Notes under the pieces: generated by a model
Seen by the model: only the letters and a program-made list of their open reading frames with translations
Database searches by the model: none
What the model was told of the DNA's origin: nothing
Program-made: the position numbers and the translations under genes
Part shown: positions 56,180 through 64,000 of the stretch, piece after piece
Position numbering within the stretch: the first letter of the stretch is position 1
Layout of the letters: each line of letters begins with the position of its first letter
Assembly (NCBI RefSeq): GCF_025143985.1
Contig: NZ_CP083564.1
Span: forward strand, 2,821,001-2,885,000
DNA: 64,000 nucleotides
DNA from: Sulfitobacter sp. W027
GTDB taxonomy: Bacteria; Pseudomonadota; Alphaproteobacteria; Rhodobacterales; Rhodobacteraceae
Direction: 5' to 3'

Positions 56180-56241
56180 GCTAATTTATCAAAAACGGGT
56201 CTTGCACCCCGGGCCAGAGAACTCTAATTAGCGCCCTGTGT

Positions 56242-56316
56242 TGGGATGTAGCCAAGTGGTAAGGCAACTGTTTTTGGTACAGTGTACCGTAGGTTCGAAT
56301 CCTACCATCCCAGCCA
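56242..56316 (+). tRNA. tRNA-Gln (anticodon TTG)
   Basis: The 7-bp acceptor stem TGGGATG/CATCCCA closes around a complete cloverleaf. The anticodon loop TTTTGGT in the stem ACTGT/ACAGT gives anticodon TTG. The T-arm has GGTTCGAATCC, and a 3' CCA is encoded. No integrase or duplicated tRNA 3' end is adjacent. Confidence 0.95.
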
Positions 56317-56434
56317 ACACACTCCTCCGATAGCTCAATCCTCACGCCCCCAAAGCTGTGCGCTGCCCTACGACATCACGTCGCAGATCGCACCGCTCTA
56401 TAGCGTTACCTCACCACGCAGGGTAACAGGGCGC

Positions 56435-56806
56435 ATGTCCGCCGCTTCGCGCATATCCTCGCTTCAGGTCACCCTGACCCTCTGGCTGGTTCTGGCACTC
56501 GCCAGCCTGCCCCTAGCGCATCGTGCCAGCGCACAAACCCAGCAGGACCCGGTGTTCATTGCCTTTGTCCAAGCGGGCGGCACGCTGAGCGATCTTTGCA
56601 ATGGGCCGCTCGGCGGCCAAGGCCACGCCGCGCTTGACTGCGAAGCCTGTCGGATCGTTGGCGCATTGATTTTACCCACCCCGGCCGATGTCTTGCTGCC
56701 GCCCGAAAACACGCGCATTGCAGCACCACAGACCATGCGCCCGCTCTGGGTGCCGCGCAGCCCGGCCGGGGCGCCGCCCCCCCTGCGCGGCCCACCAGTG
56801 GTCTGA
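56435..56806 (+). CDS. small DUF2946-like secreted protein
   Basis: 123 residues: an N-terminal signal/anchor segment (VTLTLWLVLALASLPLAHRASA) followed by a short Cys-rich region (LCNGPLGGQGHAALDCEACR). This resembles DUF2946 proteins, often found next to copper genes. The following gene is a PCu(A)C copper chaperone, which supports the idea. I chose the ATG at 56435, so that the gene does not overlap the tRNA. Confidence 0.6.
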   Translation: MSAASRISSLQVTLTLWLVLALASLPLAHRASAQTQQDPVFIAFVQAGGTLSDLCNGPLGGQGHAALDCEACRIVGALILPTPADVLLPPENTRIAAPQTMRPLWVPRSPAGAPPPLRGPPVV

Positions 56807-56849
56807 TTGCTCGCCTTTCACGCAGTTAATCAGACAATGGAATACACCA

Positions 56850-57341
56850 ATGAAATCAATCTACGCCGCAGCCTTGGCTGCCCTCTTCGCCCTGCCTGCC
56901 ACCGCGCATGAGTATCAGGCGGGTGCCATCACCGTCGATCACCCAATGGCCTTTGAGACCCCGAAAACCGCCCGCGTTGGGGGTGGATACCTGACGATCA
57001 CCAATAGCGGAGAGACCGCCGACCGCTTGGTCGGCATCAGTGCCGAAGGCTTTGACGAAGTTTCCCTTCATGAGACCACGACCGACGACATGGGGGTGGC
57101 CCGTATGACACATGTCGAGGGCGTCGACCTGCCCGCGGGCGAAACGGTAATGCTGGAACCGGGCGGGCTGCATGTCATGTTCATGGGTTTGGACGGTGAC
57201 CCTTTTGAGGAAGATGAGAAGATCCCGGCCACTCTGATCTTTGAGAAGGCTGGCAGGCTGGACGTGACCTTTAATGTCGAAAGCCGTCGCGGCCATGACG
57301 CGGGCGAGATGGATCACACCTCAAACGAGATGCACCACTAG
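56850..57341 (+). CDS. periplasmic copper chaperone PCu(A)C
   Basis: 163 residues with a signal peptide (MKSIYAAALAALFALPATAH). The copper-binding H-M-x10-M-x21-H-x-M pattern is visible in SLHETTTDDMGVARMTH...GGLHVMFMGL. The His-rich end (MDHTSNEMHH) may add metal binding. It delivers Cu(I) to cytochrome c oxidase. It follows the DUF2946-like gene after about 40 bp. Confidence 0.88.
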   Translation: MKSIYAAALAALFALPATAHEYQAGAITVDHPMAFETPKTARVGGGYLTITNSGETADRLVGISAEGFDEVSLHETTTDDMGVARMTHVEGVDLPAGETVMLEPGGLHVMFMGLDGDPFEEDEKIPATLIFEKAGRLDVTFNVESRRGHDAGEMDHTSNEMHH

Positions 57342-57595
57342 GCCACAAATGCGGCGCAGCGGGTTGATCGAAACCTTCAGCACCTTTGCTTTTGGCCTGT
57401 GGTACTGCGGCCCGCAGCGTCGCGGTGGAAAAATGTCTTTGTGGTCTCTCCACAGCGCGGGTCATTCCCATGGTGGGCAACACGCTGCTTGGCATAGGGT
57501 TGGATAAGTGGCTGCTACATCGCACGCCGGTATGAAACCGCGCGGTTTCACAACGCGCCGCCCGCCCCTTTGCGGGGGCGGGCATCTTTCGGCCC
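57342..57595. terminator. non-coding gap with two hairpins
   Basis: No gene seen. GAAACCGCGCGGTTTC (57534-57549) is a perfect palindrome. GCCCGCCCC (57560-57568) pairs with GGGGCGGGC (57575-57583), followed by ATCTTTC. This hairpin probably terminates both the PCu(A)C gene and the convergent aminotransferase gene. Confidence 0.6.
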
Positions 57596-58510
57596 TCAGG
57601 CCGTGTGCTGTTTGATCAGCTCTTTATAGAGCGCCTGAATGCGCTTGGTCACCGGCCGCGCGCCGGTGCCGATGGCCTTGCCGTCAATCTCCGCCACCGG
57701 GGTCTGCGCGCCGAAGGTGCCGGTGAGAAAGGCTTCATCCGCACCATAAGCCTCATAGAGCGAGAAGTTCTTTTCCCGCATCGGGATGCCGTTTTCATGG
57801 CACAGGTCGATCACCTTTTGCCGCGTCACGCCATTCATGCAGTAGTCCCCGGTCGAGGTCCAAACCTCTCCGCGCCGCACGATGAAGAAGTTGCAAGCGT
57901 TGGTGGTGTTCACAAAACCATGCGGGTCGAGCATCAACGCCTCATCCGCGCCCGCCGCCTCGGCCTGCAAGCATGCGATGATGCAGTTCAGCTTCGAGTG
58001 GCTGTTGAGCTTGGGGTCTTGGCTATGCGGCAGGCCGCGCACCTGCGGGACGGAGGCCAAACGGATGCCCTTGGACTGCAGCCGGTCCATGGGTTTGGAA
58101 TGCTCCATGATGATTACCAGCGTCGGCCCGGTGGTGCTGAGCGAGGGATGCTGGAACGGTTTGTCCTTAATCCCTCGGGTCAGCATCAGGCGGCAGTGCA
58201 CGTCCTCGTGCATATCGTTCGCCTCTGCCGTGCGGCGCAGGGCGTCTGCGATGCCTGCCCTGTCCATCCCCACGTCGAGCGAGATCGCTTTGCAGGAGTT
58301 GAAGAAGCGGTCCATGTGCTCGTCGAAGAACGCCCATGTGCCGTTATAGAGGCGCATGCCTTCCCAGATGCCGTCGCCTAGCATGAACCCCGCGTCATAG
58401 ACCGAGACCTTGGCTTCGTCGCGGTGAACGATGTCGCCGTTGACGTAGATCTTGATGTCGCGGTTGCGGACGTCTTCGTCAGCGGCGTGGGTGGTGGTGT
58501 GGTCGGTCAT
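57596..58510 (-). CDS. class IV aminotransferase (D-amino acid / branched-chain type)
   Basis: PLP-dependent transaminase of fold type IV, 304 residues. The N-terminal DIKIYVNGDIVHRDEAKVSVYDAGFM, the PLP-Lys region NSHSKLNCI and the GFVNTTNACNFFIVR phosphate-binding region are diagnostic. It transaminates branched-chain or D-amino acids; the two subfamilies cannot be separated here. I chose the ATG at 58510 (MTDHTTTHAADED). The next gene to its right (the permease at 58794) is also leftward, with hairpins in the gap. Confidence 0.88.
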   Translation of the reverse strand: MTDHTTTHAADEDVRNRDIKIYVNGDIVHRDEAKVSVYDAGFMLGDGIWEGMRLYNGTWAFFDEHMDRFFNSCKAISLDVGMDRAGIADALRRTAEANDMHEDVHCRLMLTRGIKDKPFQHPSLSTTGPTLVIIMEHSKPMDRLQSKGIRLASVPQVRGLPHSQDPKLNSHSKLNCIIACLQAEAAGADEALMLDPHGFVNTTNACNFFIVRRGEVWTSTGDYCMNGVTRQKVIDLCHENGIPMREKNFSLYEAYGADEAFLTGTFGAQTPVAEIDGKAIGTGARPVTKRIQALYKELIKQHTA

Positions 58511-58591
58511 GGGAGAGATCCGTTGGTGAGGGCGGTTGCAGCATTGATAGCAAAGCCGTTCAGGACTACCACCCCAGCCCGAAATCAAGCC

Positions 58592-58666
58592 GCAGGCGCC
58601 GGGCCGTCGCCTGCCCGCCCGTCACGCCGGAGGCGTGCCAGCCTATATGGGCGCACCTTTGGTGCG
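58592..58666. terminator. cluster of three hairpins downstream of the ABC permease
   Basis: GCAGGCG/CGCCTGC (58592-58614), CACGCC/GGCGTG (58623-58637) and CGCACC/GGTGCG (58652-58666) follow one another. They lie between the permease stop and the aminotransferase start and may end the leftward transporter transcript. No gene is seen in the 58511-58793 gap. Confidence 0.5.
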
Positions 58667-58793
58667 ACCGGGTAGGCGATTTGGTGAGGCTGGGCGTGCC
58701 CTCTCGGACCGCACATCAAAGCCGAGAAATAAAGTGAGACCAATTTACGTCAGATCGCCGACCCGCGGTCAGGCGCTGGCCCTTCCGAAACCC

Positions 58794-59600
58794 TCAGACC
58801 CGCCAGTTCAGAACGCGCCGCTCCACAAAGGCCACCACCGAAGACACCGCCACGCCCAGCAGCGACAGGATCACCACGCCTGCAAACAGGCGCTCCAAAT
58901 CATACAGACTCCCCGCCTGCAAAATATACGCCCCGATCCCATATTCCGCGCCCAGCATCTCAGCCGCCACCAACAGGATAATCGCAATCGTCAGCGAAAT
59001 CCGCAGCCCCGACAGGATCCCCGGCATCGCGCCGGGCACCACGATTTTCGAAACAATCGACCACCAACCGAGGCCGAAACTCTGCCCCATACGGATCAGC
59101 ACTCGGTCTACGTTGTCGACCGCCGCGTAGGTGGCGACAACGGTGGGCGTGAAAGTGCCAAAGGCGATCAGCGCGTACTTACTCGCCTCATCAATGCCGA
59201 ACCAAATGACAAACAGCGGCAAAAGCGCGATCTTTGGGATGGGGAAAATCGCCGCCACCAAGGGCACCAGCCCCGCGCGGGCCAAGGAAAACAGCCCGAT
59301 CAGCACCCCAATCCCGATCCCCACCGAGGCACCGATCAGCGCGCCCACGGCCAGTCGGGTCAGCGAGGGGCCGAGGTGTTTGAACAGCATCCCTGACTGG
59401 TAAAGCTCCTGAAACGTCAGCAACACATCGCTGGGCCGGGGCAGCGTCAGGGCCGAGATAAAGCCACTGCGCGTGCCCCATTCCGCCAACAGGATCAGCA
59501 CCACGAAGACCGCAAGCCCTACCCCGCGCCGCGTGCCGGGCTGGAAACCACCGCCGCGAAAGGTGACCTCGCGGGCATTTGCATCTGTCATCTCAGCCAT
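58794..59600 (-). CDS. SsuC-type ABC transporter permease
   Basis: 268 residues with six hydrophobic segments and the cytoplasmic EAA-like loop (VLIRMGQSFGLGWWSIVSKIVVPGAMP region, residues about 160-185). This is the permease type of taurine, aliphatic sulfonate, nitrate and thiamine-precursor importers. It overlaps the ATPase gene by eight bases. Confidence 0.9.
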   Translation of the reverse strand: MAEMTDANAREVTFRGGGFQPGTRRGVGLAVFVVLILLAEWGTRSGFISALTLPRPSDVLLTFQELYQSGMLFKHLGPSLTRLAVGALIGASVGIGIGVLIGLFSLARAGLVPLVAAIFPIPKIALLPLFVIWFGIDEASKYALIAFGTFTPTVVATYAAVDNVDRVLIRMGQSFGLGWWSIVSKIVVPGAMPGILSGLRISLTIAIILLVAAEMLGAEYGIGAYILQAGSLYDLERLFAGVVILSLLGVAVSSVVAFVERRVLNWRV

Positions 59601-60360
59601 CGATCAACTCCGCATCCGCCGCCGCAGCCTCATCGCGCATCAGCCCCCAAAGGTGCTGTTGTTGGGCCTCAAGCACCGGGTCGCCGTGGCGACGCTCGGC
59701 CAGCGGCATGTCTAGGTTCACCACCTCGCGCAGTTCCCCCGGACGGCGCGACAGGACGACGATTTTATGCCCCAGCCGCACCGCTTCGGCGAGGTTGTGG
59801 GTCACATAGACCGCCGTGAAAGGCTGCCGCGTCCAAAGCGCCACGAGGTCATCCATCAACAATTCGCGGGTCTGGCTGTCGAGCGCGCTAAGGGGCTCAT
59901 CCATCAGCATCACGGCAGGGTTCACCGCCAGCGCACGGGCAATCGCCACCCGCTGCTTCATCCCGCCAGAAAGCTGTTTGGGCAGGGCATCTGCAAAATC
60001 GGTCAACTTGGTCCGCGCCAGCACATCGGCGATGATCGCCTCGCGCTGCGCCTTGCCCAGCCCGTGATCCTCTAGCACCAGCGCCACATTGCCGCGCACC
60101 GTGCGCCACGGCAGCAGGGCGAAATCCTGAAAGATATAGGTCAGCGGGTTCAGACAGCCCTCAGGCGCTTCGCCCATTTGCAGCACGCGGCCTTCGCTGG
60201 GCCGCTCCAACCCGCCGAGCATGCGCAGCAGGGTAGACTTGCCACAGCCAGAGGGGCCAACGATGCAAACGATCTGGCCAGAGGGAATGTCGAGCGTGAT
60301 ATCACGCAGCACTTGGGTATCGCCATAAAAATGGCTGACGGAGGAAAGCTTGAGGTCCAT
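59593..60360 (-). CDS. SsuB-type ABC transporter ATP-binding protein
   Basis: 255 residues: Walker A GPSGCGKST, signature LSGGMKQRVAIARAL, Walker B VMLMDEPLSALDS and the switch YVTHNLAEAV. This is the SsuB/TauB type. I chose the ATG at 60360; a 17-residue longer frame has no better start. It is coupled to the permease by overlap. The binding protein is likely that at 61879-62898. Confidence 0.91.
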   Translation of the reverse strand: MDLKLSSVSHFYGDTQVLRDITLDIPSGQIVCIVGPSGCGKSTLLRMLGGLERPSEGRVLQMGEAPEGCLNPLTYIFQDFALLPWRTVRGNVALVLEDHGLGKAQREAIIADVLARTKLTDFADALPKQLSGGMKQRVAIARALAVNPAVMLMDEPLSALDSQTRELLMDDLVALWTRQPFTAVYVTHNLAEAVRLGHKIVVLSRRPGELREVVNLDMPLAERRHGDPVLEAQQQHLWGLMRDEAAAADAELIDG

Positions 60361-60441
60361 GCCGCCCTTTTTCAGCAAAAACGTTGCGCACGCAATGTAC
60401 GATCCGCACACTAGGACAGCCGTCCGCCGCCGGTGACGTGC

Positions 60442-61701
60442 TTAAGGCTGCTCACCCTCTTTCCCGCGCAGCCCATCCACCGCGATCCCGGCGGTAAACC
60501 CATGTACCAAGGTCGACACAAGGATCGCGAACCCCACCATCGCCCAAAGCGGCTCTTCGTCCAGAAACTCCACCTTCCCCGCCGCATAGGCGAGGTAGTA
60601 GATCGACCCGATCCCCCGAATGCCATAGAGCGCTACGACCCAGCGGGGGCGCGCCTCAATAGACGATCCCAAAAGCGCCACCCACCCCGCCAAAGGGCGC
60701 ACGACAAAGATCAATGCCAGTACGATCACCGCACCGGAGAGGGTCAGATCAGCCAGCAAGGCGGGCAGCACCGCGCCAATCGCCACCAGCAGCAGTGCCG
60801 TCAGGGCGTGCTCAACGGCGGCGGTGAAGTCATGCAAACGGCGGTGGAATTCGTGGTCTGCCTCAACCCGTCGGATCACCAGACCGGCCACCGCCACGGC
60901 GATAAAGCCATAGCCTTCGACCAATTCCGTCGTGCCATAGCACAAAAGCACACCGGCCAAGGCCACCACGCCCGAGGAGGTCTCGGCCAGAACCGCCTTG
61001 CGCGGGACGACGAACAAGACCTGCCCCAAGGCCCAACCGCCCGCCGCGCCCATGGCGGTGCCCACAGCGATGCGCCAAAAGACATCGCGCGCCAGCCACT
61101 CCACACCCCAAGCCGCCGGGGCCAAGCCCTCGGCTGCGACCAAAATCCCAAGATAGACAAAGGGAAAGGCCAATCCATCATTCAGCGCCGCCTCGGTCGT
61201 CAGCGCAAAACGCACCGGATGCTCTCCGCCCTCATGCGGCGGGCCGACCTGCACATCGGCCGCGAGAACCGGATCGGTCGGGGCCATCACCGCGCCCAGC
61301 AAGATCGCCCCGGCAGCAGTCATCCCGGCAAAGGCCCAGCCCATCACGGCGACCGACAGGATCGTCAGTGGCATGGTCAGCGCCAAGAGCCGCGCCGTTG
61401 GCCCCCAGCGGGACCAGTCCGAAAGCTTGTCAATGCGCAGCCCCGTCGCGAACAGAGCGACGATCACGCAAAGCTCTGACACCATCTCCCACGGGAAGGG
61501 ATAGATGCGCGGATCGGGAAATGTCGGCATACCGGGGACGAGGGCGAAAATACCCATGCCCAAAAGGATCAAAAGCCCCGATGCTGCAGGCTCGCGTCGG
61601 CTGACGAAACGCGGCAGCCAATGAGCAAGGATGACAACCGCACCGACGGCTCCCAAAGCGAAATGATAGCCGTCTAGGGCGAAAAAGCTGCCGTCGCTCA
61701 C
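60442..61701 (-). CDS. Na+/H+ (cation:proton) antiporter, CPA1/NhaP type
   Basis: 419 residues with about twelve hydrophobic segments. The conserved ion-binding region AAGAILLGAVMAPTDPVLAAD (residues about 128-148, with the TDPV signature) and ALNDGLAFPF (about 173-182) identify the CPA1 family. The start is a GTG at 61701. It lies inside the leftward SsuABC-type transporter cluster, between the binding-protein gene and the ATPase gene, with only 81 bp to the ATPase gene. Confidence 0.9.
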   Translation of the reverse strand: MSDGSFFALDGYHFALGAVGAVVILAHWLPRFVSRREPAASGLLILLGMGIFALVPGMPTFPDPRIYPFPWEMVSELCVIVALFATGLRIDKLSDWSRWGPTARLLALTMPLTILSVAVMGWAFAGMTAAGAILLGAVMAPTDPVLAADVQVGPPHEGGEHPVRFALTTEAALNDGLAFPFVYLGILVAAEGLAPAAWGVEWLARDVFWRIAVGTAMGAAGGWALGQVLFVVPRKAVLAETSSGVVALAGVLLCYGTTELVEGYGFIAVAVAGLVIRRVEADHEFHRRLHDFTAAVEHALTALLLVAIGAVLPALLADLTLSGAVIVLALIFVVRPLAGWVALLGSSIEARPRWVVALYGIRGIGSIYYLAYAAGKVEFLDEEPLWAMVGFAILVSTLVHGFTAGIAVDGLRGKEGEQP

Positions 61702-61818
61702 TGCAAATTCCCTTTTTCTGGTCAGGGGCTTGGCCCCGCATCAGCATCAAAGGTATCTTTGGGGGGCGGCATTGCCAGCCTTACTGGCCGGAAATCGCCG
61801 CCGCGCCCGGCCAAAAGA

Positions 61819-61849
61819 AAAAGGCGCGAACATCTCGGACGCGCCTTTT
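61819..61849. terminator. terminator after the substrate-binding-protein gene
   Basis: AAAAGGCGCG (61819-61828) pairs with CGCGCCTTTT (61840-61849). The stem works in both directions and has a T-rich end on either strand. It lies between the binding-protein gene and the antiporter gene, so the two may be separate units. Confidence 0.75.
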
Positions 61850-61878
61850 AAAATAACTTCTAAACGCCAGTGGCGCGT

Positions 61879-62898
61879 TTAGCTGTCCATCGTCTCGACG
61901 TAAGAGGTGTCGATCAACGTCTCCAACGTGATGTCGGCATCGACCAGCCCTTCGGACTGGAACCACTCCAATTGATCGCGGACGGAGGCGACATTCAGCT
62001 TGGCCCCTTCGTTCAGGCGCATGGTGCCGTTGATGATCGATGGCGCTGCCTTGTCGCGAGGGCGGTCGGTGTAGACGTATTTATGGATCAGGTCGACCAT
62101 CTCATCCACGCCCGCATCGCCGCCATCCTTGGCGATCATCGCGGCGTTGTAGTCGGCGACCCCTTTGGAATAACCGGCAAGGAAATTTTTGGTCATTTCC
62201 TGCTCATCACTGGCATTCTTGGTCGAGGTAAAGACCGTGGTGACCTGATAATCCGGCAGATAGGTCGCCACATCGCCGATGATATGCACGGCACCAGACC
62301 CGGCCAACGGCTTGGCAATATGCGGCACGATCGACCACGCATCGATCTGGCCTGACTTCAGCGCACCAATCACCGCGCCGACCTTTTGCAGGGGCTTGAA
62401 CTTCAGGCTGATCCCCTCGGCCTCGGCCATTTTGGAGCCCATGTAGTGGAAGGACGACCCGGCCTGCGTCATGCCAAAGCTTTTGCCATCCAACATGCCC
62501 GGCGCGGTGATGCCCGCTTGATAGGCCGCGTCGGAGACGAGGAACTTCTGTCCGTCGATGCCCGGCTCTTCTTGCAGACCGCCGCCGATAACCTTGACCG
62601 CGCCCTTTTGCGCCAGGGACACCAGACCGCCCGAAATCGCGGTGATCGCATAGTCCACATCGCCACTGGCAATCGCCACGGCCATCGGCTGCGCGGCTTC
62701 GAAAAAGCGCAGTTCAACGTCCAGACCAGCCTCTTTGAAATAGTCCCGCTCAAAGCCGACAAAGCTGCCCGCGTGGCTGGTAAAGCGCAGCGCGCCCACG
62801 GTGATCTTGCGGTTTTGCGCCAGCGCCGGAGCCGCCAGCCCCACAGCGGTTGCGGCACCCAAGGTTGCGATGGCCTGACGGCGGTTGAACAGGGTCAT
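61879..62898 (-). CDS. ABC transporter substrate-binding protein (SsuA/NMT1-like)
   Basis: Periplasmic binding protein, 339 residues. A Tat-type signal peptide (NRRQAIATLGAATAVGLAAP, twin Arg at 6-7) is followed by a NMT1-type fold (KITVGALRFTSHAGSF, YFKEAGLDVELRFFEAAQPM, ASGDVDYAITAISGG). The relatives bind sulfonates, taurine, nitrate or thiamine precursors. I chose the ATG at 62898 with GGAGG upstream. It probably serves the ATPase and permease to its left, although an antiporter gene and a terminator lie between. Confidence 0.9.
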   Translation of the reverse strand: MTLFNRRQAIATLGAATAVGLAAPALAQNRKITVGALRFTSHAGSFVGFERDYFKEAGLDVELRFFEAAQPMAVAIASGDVDYAITAISGGLVSLAQKGAVKVIGGGLQEEPGIDGQKFLVSDAAYQAGITAPGMLDGKSFGMTQAGSSFHYMGSKMAEAEGISLKFKPLQKVGAVIGALKSGQIDAWSIVPHIAKPLAGSGAVHIIGDVATYLPDYQVTTVFTSTKNASDEQEMTKNFLAGYSKGVADYNAAMIAKDGGDAGVDEMVDLIHKYVYTDRPRDKAAPSIINGTMRLNEGAKLNVASVRDQLEWFQSEGLVDADITLETLIDTSYVETMDS

Positions 62899-63020
62899 GA
62901 TCTCACTCCTCCAATTTTGCCGCAGCATGGTCGGCGGCCACGCCGAAAGTCAAGCGAGAGCGCCCTCAGCGGCCACAACCGGGACTGGCATATCATTTCA
63001 AAGCATGGCATCGATTTGCC

Positions 63021-64000
63021 ATGAAGCTCTTTTCATCCAAGACCCGCCCCATGCACCTCGGCCCCTTCCCGTCGGAGCGGCTGCGCCGGTTGCATGCCCC
63101 GCATGACCAACTGCCGGACGCGCCCATGCCGGTGCTGCGGTTTGAGCGGCCCGAGACGCCGCAGAGCATCTGCAACGCCATGGCGCCCTTTCAGGCGATG
63201 ATGGACGTGCTTCGGGATGGGCCGATCAATACGGCGGGCGCGGTCATCCCCGACAGTTTGGCCGAGCGGGCCAATCACCTCAAATCATTCGGTTATTACA
63301 ACGACGCCTCGATGATGGGCATCTGCGCCCTGCCGCAAGAGGCGCATCTAGCCACGCCCCGCCGCAGCGAAGGTACCGCGCAATTGGCTGAAGGACTGCG
63401 CAGCCGCCAGACCAAGACGCTCGCCGCCGGGGTGGATGTCATCATGGCGAACCTGCGCGACGCGGTAGACGCGCCCGAAACCGCAATCGACCGTCACAGC
63501 CACGCGCTGGTGATCCTCACCGCCTACCCCCGTGACCCGCGCGCGGGTGAGCCGGGCAGCGATTGGATCATCGACGCCCAAGCCGAGCGCGCCTGCCTGC
63601 GCGGCACCGAAAACGCCACCGTGCTGGCGGAATACATCCGTCAGTTGGGCTTCGCGGCCAAGGTGCACTCCGCCACCACCGCCGATGTGAACCTCGGCCA
63701 ACTGGCCGTGGCGGCGGGGTTGGCGGTTTGGGAAGACGGTAGGCCGCAAGCGCCGTGGATCGGTTCACGCTTCGGGTTGGCGGTTGTTACCACCGACATG
63801 GACCTCGCGCCCGATATGCCGCTCGCTCCGTTCTCCGAACAACCGTGGTCGGTGCTCAAAGGCCCGCATTGGCAGCTTGGCACCCACGGCGGGGTCAGCG
63901 CCCGCGATGTCGACCCCTACGCGCGGCGCGACTATGCCGCAGGGCCGCATCCGTTTGAGACGCTAAAACGGGTGGACGAGCCGACCACCTATATCGACGC
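63021..64000 (+). CDS. reductive dehalogenase-like Fe-S protein, 3' part outside window
   Basis: The frame starts at ATG 63021 (MKLFSSKTRPMHLGPFPSER) and stays open for 326 codons to the window edge. The region about 145-275 resembles the B12-binding core of reductive dehalogenases and epoxyqueuosine reductases: a helix-rich part with AERACLRGTENATVLAEYIR, then ADVNLGQLAVAAGLAVWEDG and FGLAVVTTDMDLAPDMPL. It has no Tat signal, so it fits the cytoplasmic, NAD(P)H-linked type known from marine alphaproteobacteria, whose ferredoxin and flavin domains would lie downstream of the window. Family call from pattern memory; the iron-sulphur cysteines are not yet visible. Confidence 0.6.
   Translation, partial: MKLFSSKTRPMHLGPFPSERLRRLHAPHDQLPDAPMPVLRFERPETPQSICNAMAPFQAMMDVLRDGPINTAGAVIPDSLAERANHLKSFGYYNDASMMGICALPQEAHLATPRRSEGTAQLAEGLRSRQTKTLAAGVDVIMANLRDAVDAPETAIDRHSHALVILTAYPRDPRAGEPGSDWIIDAQAERACLRGTENATVLAEYIRQLGFAAKVHSATTADVNLGQLAVAAGLAVWEDGRPQAPWIGSRFGLAVVTTDMDLAPDMPLAPFSEQPWSVLKGPHWQLGTHGGVSARDVDPYARRDYAAGPHPFETLKRVDEPTTYID

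Noticed and set aside
56242..56316. tRNA-Gln as an integration site
   Set aside because: No integrase gene and no duplicated tRNA 3' end nearby; flanking genes look core.

Overview
The window is a high-GC alphaproteobacterial chromosome segment, most likely from the Roseobacter group (Rhodobacteraceae). This rests on gene content rather than a search: a B12-dependent NrdJ, a DUF1489 protein, a short HisG with HisZ behind HisS, XdhABC beside a BMP-type purine transporter, and sarcosine/dimethylglycine dehydrogenase-family and PCu(A)C genes.

Layout. Positions 1-16,540 form an accessory island. At its left are the leftward tnsA-tnsB-tnsC genes of a Tn7-like transposon (tnsC runs off the window). 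Then comes a rightward defence block: a small DUF4258-like gene, an unusual gene joining a decayed N6-methyltransferase domain to a target-recognition domain, a type I restriction-modification set (hsdM, hsdS, a small unknown gene, hsdR), and a two-gene CBASS unit made of a Cap15-like 2TM/beta-barrel effector and a CD-NTase. A leftward Lon-like AAA+ ATPase without a protease domain closes the island. Degenerate repeats that may be transposase-binding sites lie between this ATPase and the 3' end of nrdJ.

From 16,558 the region looks like ordinary core genome. It holds nrdJ and DUF1489; an acyl-CoA synthetase with a complete Liv-type ABC importer (livF, livK, livM, livH, livG); hisS-hisZ-hisG; slyX, a secreted protein and dnaE; then xdhABC directly followed by a BMP-family ABC importer, which together form a purine uptake and oxidation unit. 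Next are a GST, an aldo/keto reductase, a DUF938 methyltransferase and a GH25 lipoprotein. A second metabolic stretch holds an FAD/GcvT-fold dehydrogenase, an FAD-linked 2-hydroxyacid oxidase and a D-2-hydroxyacid dehydrogenase. After these come an SH3 protein, a quinone oxidoreductase, a BON-MscS channel, tRNA-Gln(TTG), a small copper-linked pair (DUF2946-like and PCu(A)C), a class IV aminotransferase, an SsuABC-type importer whose binding protein is separated from its ATPase by an Na+/H+ antiporter, and at the right edge the start of a gene resembling cytoplasmic, NAD(P)H-type reductive dehalogenases.

How the parts work together. The island appears to combine DNA methylation/cleavage with a cyclic-nucleotide abortive-infection pathway, carried by or inserted in a Tn7-like element next to nrdJ. 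The most interesting parts are the Cap15/CD-NTase pair, the decayed MTase-TRD fusion, the small unknown gene between hsdS and hsdR, and the ATPase at the island edge.
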